Shown piece after piece: positions 16,520 through 22,423 of a DNA stretch of 22,423 nucleotides. The notes under the pieces are model-generated. The model searched no databases. It was not told where the DNA came from and saw nothing but the letters and a program-made list of their open reading frames with translations. Position 1 is the first letter of the stretch, and the number at the start of each line of letters is the position of its first letter. The DNA lies in contig JAGVEP010000282.1 in NCBI GenBank assembly GCA_020058145.1, positions 1 through 22,423 on the forward strand, written 5' to 3'. The DNA comes from Phycisphaerae bacterium. GTDB lineage: Bacteria > Planctomycetota > Phycisphaerae > UBA1845 > Fen-1342. Both the position numbers and the translations under genes were made by a program.

Positions 16520-16692
16520 TGTGTATCTCCGCCGGCCCGCTGCAAAGAGCGTTGCATCCCGCGCTGGCGCTCTCCTGCGCGGCCCCGCCACTCGTTCTTA
16601 TCGGCTGCGACGACGGCCAGCCGCACTCCAGTCTGTCCCGCCGTCCGGCGACCGGCGGCGGTGGGATATGCGCGTCAGTTCCCCAGTAGCCT

Positions 16693-16727
16693 AACGTGCA
16701 AAAGGCAAGTGTAATGCAGCGCACGTT
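16693..16727. promoter_or_regulatory. Inverted repeat upstream of the DUF1549/1553 gene
   Basis: AACGTGC (16693-16699) and GCACGTT (16721-16727) are perfect inverted copies with centres 28 bp apart, about 175-210 bp upstream of the GTG at 16519. The near three-turn spacing would suit a dimeric regulator, but nothing else supports this and no clear promoter was found beside it. Confidence 0.25.
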
Positions 16728-16748
16728 CTCTGCGGGCAGCAACCGTAG

Positions 16749-16770
16749 CGGCCGGGCTCTGTACCGGCCG
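16749..16770 (-). terminator. Terminator-like hairpin after the aldehyde dehydrogenase gene
   Basis: CGGCCGG (16749-16755) and CCGGCCG (16764-16770) form a 7-bp GC stem with an 8-base loop, about 20 bases past the TGA at 16790-16792. There is no T-tract, so it is a weak call, but placement between two same-strand genes fits. Confidence 0.4.
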
Positions 16771-16789
16771 TAGCCGTAGCGTCCGTTGC

Positions 16790-18259
16790 TCAGATCCGGA
16801 TCGTGACCGTCTTGACCTCGGTGTAGTTGTTCAAGCCGTACTCGCCCAGCTCGCGCCCGATACCCGACTCCTTGAACCCGCCGAACGGGGCCGCGGCGTC
16901 GAAGACGTCGTAGCAGTTCACCCAGACGGTCCCGGCACGTACGCCGTTGGCCACCGCGTGGGCCTTGGTGATGTCGCGCGTCCAGACGGCGGCGGCGAGG
17001 CCGTAGCGGGTGGCGTTGGCGCGCTGAACCACCTCGTCGATGGTTCGGAAGCGCATGACGCTCAGCACCGGGCCGAAGATCTCGTCGCGGGCAATCTGCA
17101 TGTCGTCGCGTACGTCGGAGAAGACGGTGGGTTCGATGAAATAGCCCTGCTGACCGACGCGCCCGCCGCCGACGCGTAGTTTGGCGCCGTCCTTCCGGCC
17201 GGCCGCGATGTACGCCATGACCTTGTCGAACTGGGTCCGGTCCACCTGCGGTCCCTGCGTCGTGTCCGGCGCGAACGGATCGCCGACGCGCTGTTTTTTC
17301 GTGCGGGCGACGACCTGGTCGACGAATTCGTCGTGAATCTTGTCCTCAACGAACAGGCGCGAGCCCGCGCAGCAGCACTGCCCCTGGTTGAAGAACAGCC
17401 CGAAGAAGGCGCCCTCCACCGCCGGTTCCAAGTCGGTGTCCGCGAACACGATGTTGGGACTCTTGCCCCCCAATTCCAGCGTGACACGTTTGAGGTTGCT
17501 CTCGGCGGCGGCCTTGAGAATCTCGTGGCCGACCTCGGTCGAGCCGGTGAACGCGACCTTGTCCACGTCCATGTGCCGGGCCAAGGCGCCGCCGGCGGTG
17601 GGGCCGAAGCCGGTCAGGATGTTGATGACGCCGGGCGGAAAGCCGGCCTCCATGGCCAACGCGCCGACGCGCAGGGCCGTCAGCGGCGTCTGCTCGGCGA
17701 CCTTCAGCACCACCGTGTTCCCGGCCGCCAGCGCCGGGCCGAATTTCCACGCCTGCATCAGCAGCGGGAAGTTCCAAGGAATGATCTGCGCACAGACGCC
17801 GACCGGCTCGTGTCGTGTGTAGCAGAAGTATGGGCCGTTGATCGGGATCGTCTTGCCCTGAATCTTGTCGGCCCAGCCGGCGTAGTAGCGGTAGCAGGCG
17901 ATCGTGAGCGGCAGGTCCACGTTCAAGGCGTCGTTGTATGGCTTGCCGTTGTCCAGCGTTTCCAGCGCGGCCAGGTCTTGCCGATGCGCCTCAAGCAGGT
18001 CCGCCAGCTTGTAGAGCAGGCGGCCGCGCTCGCTGCCGGACATCTTCCGCCATGGGCCGTCGAACGCCCGCCGGGCCGCAGCGACGGCGCGATCCGCGTC
18101 CGGCTGATCCGCCTCGGCCACGCGCGCGATGACCTGTTCGGTGGCCGGGTTGATCGTCTCGAAGGTCTTTCCGCTGGCGGCGTCCTGCCACTCGCCATTG
18201 ATCAGCAGCCGGGTGGGTCCGATCTTGATGTCGGCACGGGATGGGGTCGCGGTCTTCAT
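16790..18259 (-). CDS. NAD-dependent aldehyde dehydrogenase, ALDH1/ALDH2-like
   Basis: 489 residues. I use the ATG at 18259 (CTGGAG six bases upstream). An ATG at 18280 lacks a ribosome site, and the longer frame is not family-like. The protein oxidises aldehydes to carboxylates with NAD(P)+ in the cytoplasm. Visible motifs: PWNFPLLMQAWKFGPALAAG with the catalytic-site Asn163, FTGSTEVG (237-244, Rossmann loop), the general base Glu262 in LELGGKSPNIV, and the nucleophile Cys296 in FFNQGQCCCAGSR. The C-terminal LGEYGLNNYTEVKTVTIRI is also typical. From memory the sequence follows mammalian mitochondrial ALDH2 closely across most of its length, including the triple-cysteine active site, so acetaldehyde or similar small aldehydes are plausible substrates. 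It seems monocistronic, with 266 bp upstream and about 270 bp downstream to its neighbours. Confidence 0.95.
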   Translation of the reverse strand: MKTATPSRADIKIGPTRLLINGEWQDAASGKTFETINPATEQVIARVAEADQPDADRAVAAARRAFDGPWRKMSGSERGRLLYKLADLLEAHRQDLAALETLDNGKPYNDALNVDLPLTIACYRYYAGWADKIQGKTIPINGPYFCYTRHEPVGVCAQIIPWNFPLLMQAWKFGPALAAGNTVVLKVAEQTPLTALRVGALAMEAGFPPGVINILTGFGPTAGGALARHMDVDKVAFTGSTEVGHEILKAAAESNLKRVTLELGGKSPNIVFADTDLEPAVEGAFFGLFFNQGQCCCAGSRLFVEDKIHDEFVDQVVARTKKQRVGDPFAPDTTQGPQVDRTQFDKVMAYIAAGRKDGAKLRVGGGRVGQQGYFIEPTVFSDVRDDMQIARDEIFGPVLSVMRFRTIDEVVQRANATRYGLAAAVWTRDITKAHAVANGVRAGTVWVNCYDVFDAAAPFGGFKESGIGRELGEYGLNNYTEVKTVTIRI

Positions 18260-18525
18260 CTTTGGCTCCAGATCGTTCATTCGGCCCAGAAAAGACGGTG
18301 AGAACTCATCATGCCGCTGGCCGGCATCGCCGTCAACCTCATCCGGGGCGGATCCGAACCACGAACCACCCGTTCGTGTTCCCGGTGGTCGTGAGGCCGG
18401 GGACAGGCGCGTGGTAGCGGCAGCGCCCGCCGGCGTTAGCACCGGTGACCTCCGTGCCCGGAGCGCGACCTCGATCACAGTCCCCGCCTGCGTTTCTCCG
18501 CCGACGGTGGCGGCGCCAGATCCAG

Positions 18526-18888
18526 CTATCGCGCGCGACGCGGGAAGTGAATGCCGCGACGGTACGATTCGTCGCTATACCACGTCTGCCTGGGATCACG
18601 CAGATCGTAGTGCGGAGTCCCCCTCATCTCGGCCAATGCCTGCTTTCGTCGCCTGTATTTCAACCATACGGCCTCTATGGCATTCCGAGGCTCGGCTTTC
18701 TCAGCGCTCACCGCAAGAAAGTGCTCTTGCTCGTTGGAGATCGGCTGAAGCGCCCCGCTTTCGAGTGCCCCGAGCCAGGTCCCGTACTTAGCCAACATGT
18801 CGAGCTCATTGGCCGAAAACACGGCCGGGTCGATGTCCAATTCAAAACGCTTTTGAAGGTACGTCACGTGTACCGACTTGTCTGACAT
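18526..18888 (-). CDS. DUF413 (MaoP-family) small protein
   Basis: 120 residues from the ATG at 18888 (weak GGGTGG upstream). A longer in-frame start at 19011 would add 41 residues unlike the family. Residues ~8-80 match DUF413 (PF04219): KRFELD, F..NELDMLAKYGTWLGALESG, LQPISNEQEHF, and the closing AEPRNAIEAVWLKYRRR. The E. coli member, MaoP (YifE), helps organise the Ori chromosomal macrodomain, but that role is tied to a specific DNA site and is not transferable to a planctomycete. Here the conserved block is followed by a basic C-terminal tail (~80-120) that is not part of the core domain. There is no obvious operon partner. Family call is good; function unknown. Confidence 0.75.
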   Translation of the reverse strand: MSDKSVHVTYLQKRFELDIDPAVFSANELDMLAKYGTWLGALESGALQPISNEQEHFLAVSAEKAEPRNAIEAVWLKYRRRKQALAEMRGTPHYDLRDPRQTWYSDESYRRGIHFPRRAR

Positions 18889-18977
18889 TGGCCACCCGAT
18901 CTTCGTCCCGTTGACATGACGGATCGATGCTGGCACGCGGTCCTGCCTCACCACACACGCCGGTGTCCGTCGCATGA

Positions 18978-19011
18978 ATTTTAGGTTACTGTTAGGGAAG
19001 CGTGACGTCAA
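18978..19011 (-). promoter_or_regulatory. Possible promoter for the DUF413 gene
   Basis: On the minus strand TTGACG (19006-19011) is followed after 17 bases by TAACCT (18983-18988, 3 of 6). An overlapping better -10 match, TAAAAT (18978-18983), is 22 bases away. Together they mark a plausible AT-richer promoter about 90 bases upstream of the ATG at 18888, but neither pairing is convincing. Confidence 0.25.
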
Positions 19012-19394
19012 GGGCGACCCCGGAGGAGGCGCGATATGAAATCAGCCGCTCTTGTTCTGTGTGATAACGGAGAAAAAAACGCGAACTGAACCGAGGGGGC
19101 CGGGCGAGTTGGACGGGCATAAGTGTAGTATGGGCAGCGGGTTATATCCGGTTGCGAGCTGACAAAGGGGGCGGCGAAAAGGGCGGCGATGCCCATTTCA
19201 AGCGTCTGGAGCGCTCACGGAAGGGGGCGGGGCGGTCGGTCGGTCCGGAGGCGTTGCGGAAACAGGTCGAACAAAAAAGCAGCGTTCCTGAAGCGCCGAT
19301 GGGGTTTTGCGCTGGGGTGGGGCGCCCCGTTGCGGAAACTGTCCGACACAAACCGCGGCGGGGAACGGGCGATCGAACGGGGCTCGGGAGCGGT
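19012..19394. other. Gene-free intergenic region downstream of the 471-residue HTH gene
   Basis: 383 bases. The plus strand is rich in G runs (for example around 19219-19228 and 19311-19324). The 12-mer CGTTGCGGAAAC occurs twice, at 19252-19263 and 19328-19339. I see no gene, RNA, or clear terminator in it; open frames here are arginine/glycine-rich artefacts of composition. Confidence 0.5.
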
Positions 19395-20810
19395 TCAAGG
19401 GGCCTTCGGGGCGGGTTCGGAAACGGGCGCGCGCTCGCGGGCGGCGAGGGTTTGGATGATTCGGCGCCATTCAGGGGCGACATCCAAGATTTCGGCTGCG
19501 TCGCCGACGGCGTTCCATCGCCCCTCACTCGCAAACGACTGGACCTCCGCGCTAAAAGCGGCGGCGAGCTGCTGAATCGTGAGACCAGACCGCGTTGGCT
19601 CCGGGATGGGCTCGCCCGAGACTACGTTCTCACACTTCGAGCCTCCGAAGGGCGCGGCCGCGGCGGGGATGTATCGGCAGTGGAGCTGGAGCAGCTCCTT
19701 CCACAAATGCCAGGATGCCAGATCGAGAGAGTTCGCGAGCCTCACGAAGTGGGGACGAGCGATCTTCAGTAACGGGAATCGATTCAGAAACTCGCACCGG
19801 TCCAGGTGGTCGAAGACCAGGTCATGTGGAGGTGTCGGGCCGTGGAACGAATAGTACTTCTCTCGCGTGGGACCGCCCTCTATCTCAAACCCGACCGTGC
19901 CGGGCAGTTCGGGGATGTCGTCGAGCGAAGGGCGCGCCGGGCCAGATTCGACGACGGTCTTGCCGATGTCTCCGTTCCCAAGCAACGTCGCATCGAGGTC
20001 GGGAAGTGACATGCCGCCTCGAACTGCATCGTACAGGCGGTGCTGCTGTGCGGGCGGTCGAAGTCCGAGGGGCAGCGCGACCTTGTCGAACGGCCAGCAA
20101 CGGCAGGCGTGCCAGTATAGATGGGGAAAGAAGATGACCGCAAAATTTCGGTCAAAACTGAAGTTCTCCACGAAGTCGAATAGCTCGTGGAGCGTCGAAG
20201 CCTGCCCAACCAACGGAGCCAGCAGGTGAACACGATGGTTAAGGTCGTGATAAACGACGCTCGTGCCGGGGACCTCACGAAAGTCGAACCCGAAGAGGTC
20301 GCCGAAGTACATCTTCGTGAGGTTCGCTGGCAGCTTGCCGAAGAAGCGTTCCAGCGTGCGCCCCAAGCTCGCGGGTGCCGTCGTATGCTCGCCGATTGAC
20401 CTCACGAAAGATGGCGCGTCCGCAGCTCCGGCCGCCGCGCCGAGCAGTGCGGCGTCTGCATCGCGCCGATCGAGAAACCCGAGCAATTCCAGACGAGGGA
20501 GGAGTATGTCGTTGGCCAGAATGAACAGCAGGGCGGGCCACGCTTTGCGGCGGGCGGCCTTCGCTTCCGGGGTGGCGCCGGGGTCAGGGTCGATTCCGGC
20601 AAGGCTCCGGAGTTCACGCTCTGCGTCCACGCCGACGCCAAGGGCCTGACAGAGTAAGCGGAGCGCTTCCGGACGGGGAACCCATCGCCCCAATTCGATA
20701 TTGTGGACGTAGGCCGGTCCGAGGCCCGCGGCCAGCGACAGCGCACGCGCGGACAGTCCCGCACGCTCACGAAGCTGTTTGAATCGCGAAGAAAACCGCG
20801 TCTTGGACAT
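19395..20810 (-). CDS. XRE-type HTH protein with a large unrecognised C-terminal region
   Basis: 471 residues from the ATG at 20810. Residues ~8-58 are a clear Cro/cI-type helix-turn-helix (FKQLRERAGLSARALSLAAG, then YVHNIELGRWVPRPEALRLLCQALGV). Residues ~95-450 match no family I know. They include an Ala-rich helical stretch (~95-150), an aromatic core (MYFGDLFGFDF, VVYHDLNHRVHLL, FFPHLYWHACRCWPF with an H-x-C-x-C), and near 310-350 a segment REKYYSFHGPTPPHDLVFDH. The tail from ~455 is Ala/Pro/Glu-rich. There is no membrane segment or sensor motif, so a soluble DNA-binding protein with a ligand or enzymatic domain is the safest statement. There is no Shine-Dalgarno site; a TAGAAT box ends nine bases before the ATG, so the message may be leaderless. 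It is divergent from the 77-residue HTH gene. Confidence 0.7.
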   Translation of the reverse strand: MSKTRFSSRFKQLRERAGLSARALSLAAGLGPAYVHNIELGRWVPRPEALRLLCQALGVGVDAERELRSLAGIDPDPGATPEAKAARRKAWPALLFILANDILLPRLELLGFLDRRDADAALLGAAAGAADAPSFVRSIGEHTTAPASLGRTLERFFGKLPANLTKMYFGDLFGFDFREVPGTSVVYHDLNHRVHLLAPLVGQASTLHELFDFVENFSFDRNFAVIFFPHLYWHACRCWPFDKVALPLGLRPPAQQHRLYDAVRGGMSLPDLDATLLGNGDIGKTVVESGPARPSLDDIPELPGTVGFEIEGGPTREKYYSFHGPTPPHDLVFDHLDRCEFLNRFPLLKIARPHFVRLANSLDLASWHLWKELLQLHCRYIPAAAAPFGGSKCENVVSGEPIPEPTRSGLTIQQLAAAFSAEVQSFASEGRWNAVGDAAEILDVAPEWRRIIQTLAARERAPVSEPAPKAP

Positions 20811-20819
20811 TCCGGGGGC

Positions 20820-20849
20820 ATTCTAAGCGCCGTATCCAGTTGAATACAA
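20820..20849 (-). promoter_or_regulatory. Promoter candidate for the 471-residue HTH gene, possibly leaderless
   Basis: Minus strand TTGTAT (20844-20849), 18-base spacer, TAGAAT (20820-20825, 5 of 6 to TATAAT). Transcription would begin at or within a few bases of the ATG at 20810, consistent with the missing ribosome site. Confidence 0.4.
20832..20847. promoter_or_regulatory. Imperfect palindrome, operator candidate 1
   Basis: GTATCCAGTTGAATAC is a 16-bp imperfect palindrome (6 of 8 base pairs match) lying in the -35/-10 region of the leftward promoter. Its ends, GTATC and ATAC, are the same as those of the palindrome at 20917-20936. Confidence 0.4.
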
Positions 20850-20887
20850 GGCGTTTGAGACTAATCCAAAAAGAGCGATCTGCACGC

Positions 20888-20916
20888 TTGACATTCCAGT
20901 TGGCGTGTGCAATAGT
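20888..20916 (+). promoter_or_regulatory. Sigma70-like promoter for the 77-residue HTH gene
   Basis: A perfect TTGACA (20888-20893), a 17-base spacer and AATAGT (20911-20916, 4 of 6) predict a start near 20922-20924 and a leader of about 50 bases carrying AGGAG before the ATG at 20972. Confidence 0.5.
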
Positions 20917-20936
20917 GTATCTATCTAAGAAGATAC
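20917..20936. promoter_or_regulatory. Palindrome at the start site, operator candidate 2
   Basis: GTATCTATCTAAGAAGATAC has 6-bp perfect arms (GTATCT / AGATAC) around an 8-base centre and immediately follows the -10 box of the rightward promoter. A repressor bound here would block initiation. Confidence 0.45.
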
Positions 20937-20971
20937 GAGCCGATGGCCGATGCTCTTGTAGGAGCCCCTTG

Positions 20972-21205
20972 ATGGCGGTGAAAGACCTGGTGGTTCTCGA
21001 TGCTGCGGTGGTAAATCGCAAGCGAATTCTGCTTGGGTTGTCGCGAAAGGCGTTGGCGGCTCGCACGGGGTGCAGCGTGACGCCGGTGTTAAACGCGGTT
21101 GCCGGCAGGCCCCTAAGTCTCGCGGTCGCTGGCCGCCTCGCGGTCACACTCGGCCTACGGCTGGAACGTCTGATCGTTTTTCCGGGCGACGGCGAGGCGG
21201 TCTGA
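20972..21205 (+). CDS. Small XRE-type HTH DNA-binding protein
   Basis: 77 residues. The ATG at 20972 has AGGAG (20960-20964) at seven bases, which decides the start against upstream alternative codons. Residues ~15-65 form a Cro/cI-like helix-turn-helix (NRKRILLGLSRKALAARTG, then VLNAVAGRPLSLAVAGRLAVTLGL). The protein is essentially only this domain, as in phage and transposon repressors or antitoxin-like regulators. It is divergent from the 471-residue HTH gene and lies 91 bp before the transposase-like gene on the same strand, so it may regulate itself, the divergent gene, or the mobile element. Which of these applies cannot be told from the sequence. Confidence 0.75.
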   Translation: MAVKDLVVLDAAVVNRKRILLGLSRKALAARTGCSVTPVLNAVAGRPLSLAVAGRLAVTLGLRLERLIVFPGDGEAV

Positions 21206-21296
21206 TGGTGTGCGACCGCGTGGCGTGGTGCCTTTGGCAAGTTGATTGACACACGGCCGCCCGTGGTTGGGCGGCTAGGTTGCGGCGGCAGCGGTC

Positions 21297-22355
21297 ATGA
21301 AAAAACGAGCGACGAAATCAAACGAGCCTCGATCGCCCGCCGCGATCAGCGCCGCGCGGCGTGGAGCGCTACGCTCCACGCCAGCGCGGGCAGCGGCGGG
21401 GCCGCCGCGCGAGATACCGGCGGTTGACTGGATACGGGTTGTGGATTTATCTCGGTATGTGGGGCCCGCGGGATCATCGCTGCACACGCGGGCTACCCGT
21501 CTGCGCCGTGCGGTCAAGCGCCATTGCTTCGTGCGCGATGGCTTCGCACGCCGTAAACCGCGGGGCTTAGAACTCAGCGCCGACGCAGCTCGCTGGCTGG
21601 CCGGCTCGGTCGGCGGCGCCATTTTCCCGACATCGCCGACGACTTGTCTCGTTGGGCGAGCGCGTCCGGGGTTGACGCCATTGCCGCGAAGACTGGCGGG
21701 GATTCGCCACCGAGTCTGCCGCCGTGCAATGGGACGGGGAGTGAGGTCGCGCGACCAGGTGGTATGGGAGGAGGTCGGCGCCGACTGGCGCTCCGTACCA
21801 GTGGTCGCGGGTCTGCCGAGTGACTTGGTGCCGCGGCGAAACAAGGGCCGAGGCTGGCAAGTTCGCTCGATCGCGCAATTCGCGGGGAGCTTGCTGCGTA
21901 TCGAACCGGAGTTGCATGAAGACGAGGTTCGCCGGGGAGCCCAGCGATTGAAGCTCTTGGCCGGGTACGCCGCCTGGCGGGCATGGCGATTAGATACGGG
22001 GCGGTGCCTGGCTTTCAATGGGTTCCGAACAAGCCGCGGCCGGGGACGAGTTCCGAGTCAAAGCACGCTACTTCGTTGGGCGCGAACTCTCGCTGAGCAT
22101 GGTCCGGTAGAGACGTGCCGGCACCACTACGTCGGGCGGTCTGGGCGGCGTCCATTTGCGTTGCCCACGGATGTCCGCGAGGTCGTTGCGTTGGCTCTAT
22201 CGCACAACGAGCCGGTCCGTCGTATCTACGACACACTCCGAGCGGACTCGCGGTTGAGCCACATACGCTTCCCAGGGTTCGAGACGTTTCGCAATTGGTG
22301 CCAGAAGCAGCCGCGGCTTGCAAGACGTAACGCAAGGGGGGGCAAGCGACGATGA
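21297..22355 (+). CDS. Basic DNA-binding protein resembling the N-terminal part of a Mu/Tn7-type transposase
   Basis: 352 residues in one open frame, ending in an ATGA overlap with the next gene. The C-terminal third is the most gene-like. It has a helix-turn-helix-like SQSTLLRWARTLAEHG, then ALPTDVREVVALALSHNEPV, then FETFRNWCQKQPRLARR. This order of small helical DNA-binding units is typical of the region ahead of the DDE domain in Mu/Tn7-type transposases, but no DDE domain follows before the stop. The start is doubtful: there is no good ribosome site before 21297 and a 17-bp hairpin covers codons ~19-31, so a GTG at 21441 is an alternative. Residues ~100-150 have poor codon usage, and another frame reads better there. 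It could be an unrelated DNA-binding protein. Confidence 0.4.
   Translation: MKKRATKSNEPRSPAAISAARRGALRSTPARAAAGPPREIPAVDWIRVVDLSRYVGPAGSSLHTRATRLRRAVKRHCFVRDGFARRKPRGLELSADAARWLAGSVGGAIFPTSPTTCLVGRARPGLTPLPRRLAGIRHRVCRRAMGRGVRSRDQVVWEEVGADWRSVPVVAGLPSDLVPRRNKGRGWQVRSIAQFAGSLLRIEPELHEDEVRRGAQRLKLLAGYAAWRAWRLDTGRCLAFNGFRTSRGRGRVPSQSTLLRWARTLAEHGPVETCRHHYVGRSGRRPFALPTDVREVVALALSHNEPVRRIYDTLRADSRLSHIRFPGFETFRNWCQKQPRLARRNARGGKRR
21352..21389. repeat. 17-bp GC-rich hairpin (REP-like palindrome)
   Basis: The left arm 21352-21368 pairs with 21372-21389 around a 3-base CTA loop: 11 continuous pairs (core GGCGTGGAGCG), a single bulged A at 21383, then 6 more pairs. It is far longer than expected by chance and sits inside the predicted first codons of the transposase-like gene. 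It is either a dispersed palindromic element in a true leader or a structure controlling translation. Confidence 0.7.
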
Positions 22356-22406
22356 CACAAGTCCTGCCCGACCGCCTGCCGTTTGACCTGGCCGACGCCG
22401 CTTGCG
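22352..22406 (+). CDS. Start of a further gene, cut off at the contig end
   Basis: An ATG at 22352 overlaps the TGA of the preceding gene by four bases, with a purine-rich GGGGGGCAAG just upstream. Eighteen codons follow (MTQVLPDRLPFDLADAAC) before adapter sequence begins. The 4-bp overlap implies cotranscription with the transposase-like gene. In Mu/Tn7-like elements the next gene would be a DDE transposase or an AAA+ ATPase, but 18 residues do not allow a choice. Confidence 0.45.
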
Positions 22407-22423
22407 AGATCGGAAGAGCACAC
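22407..22423 (+). other. Illumina adapter sequence (artefact)
   Basis: AGATCGGAAGAGCACAC is identical to the first 17 bases of the common TruSeq read-1 adapter. It ends exactly at the window edge. It is not genomic, and any translation into it is meaningless. Confidence 0.93.

Noticed and set aside
18339..18525. Fragment of a beta-rich protein on the minus strand (AGTVIEVALR in one frame, GNTNGWFVVRIRPG in the next)
   Set aside because: It looks protein-like only if a frameshift is assumed. There is no start or family match, so a decayed gene cannot be distinguished from chance in this GC-rich gap.
19252..19339. Two copies of CGTTGCGGAAAC as attachment-site-like direct repeats
   Set aside because: Only 12 bp long and 76 bp apart with no gene between them, so they cannot bound an element; no integrase is nearby.
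21246..21281. Promoter with TTGACA at 21246-21251 ahead of the transposase-like gene
   Set aside because: No acceptable -10 box lies at 15-19 bases; the nearest TAGGTT is 24 bases away.

Overview
This is a GC-rich window from a bacterium that is very probably a planctomycete, most likely class Phycisphaerae and probably a metagenome-assembled contig. The grounds are the planctomycete-typical DUF1549/DUF1553 – DUF1501 – pre-peptidase C-terminal (PPC) gene triad, the many secreted proteins ending in a dockerin-like double calcium-loop tag (DLNCDGVVDFDDINPF...), and GC-rich palindromic intergenic repeats of a kind I associate with planctomycetes. The last 17 bases match the start of the standard Illumina read-through adapter, so the right edge is a contig end carrying untrimmed adapter and not a biological boundary.

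Layout. 1-135 (+) is the tail of a TPR protein entering from the left. 125-11031 (-) holds six consecutive co-oriented genes for exported proteins that all end in the same ~62-residue dockerin-like module. Three are divergent paralogs of a polysaccharide-deacetylase-like family (125-2308, 2396-3937, 5997-7556). One fuses a six-bladed propeller to an alpha/beta-hydrolase (3981-5891). One is a seven-repeat RCC1-type propeller built on an exact 117-bp DNA period (8022-9119). One is a repeat-type secreted protein of unknown function (9508-11031). The four leftmost have gaps of 43-105 bp and may be one transcript. The two larger gaps (7557-8021, 9120-9507) are packed with tandem and inverted repeats.

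11232-16519 (-) is the surface-protein triad, read DUF1549/1553, DUF1501, PPC, with a 12-bp gap and a 4-bp overlap and GTG starts for its first and last genes. 16790-18259 (-) is an aldehyde dehydrogenase very similar to animal ALDH2. 18526-18888 (-) is a small DUF413 (MaoP-family) protein. 19395-20810 (-) is a 471-residue protein with an N-terminal XRE helix-turn-helix and a large C-terminal region I do not recognise. Facing it across a 161-bp intergenic region is a 77-residue XRE-type protein (20972-21205, +); the gap holds two promoter-like sites and two palindromes sharing GTATC...ATAC ends.

21297-22423 (+) looks like the start of a mobile element. A 352-residue basic protein resembles the DNA-binding part of a Mu/Tn7-type transposase and overlaps by ATGA the start of a further gene that is cut by the adapter. 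The ORF has an uncertain start (a 17-bp hairpin lies in its first codons) and possibly local frameshifts.

The most interesting items are the six-gene dockerin-tagged secretome cluster with its three paralogs sharing H-x-H and [WY]-G-x-x-x-H motifs, and the divergent HTH pair with paired palindromic operators and an unknown C-terminal domain. No CRISPR array, rRNA or tRNA was seen.
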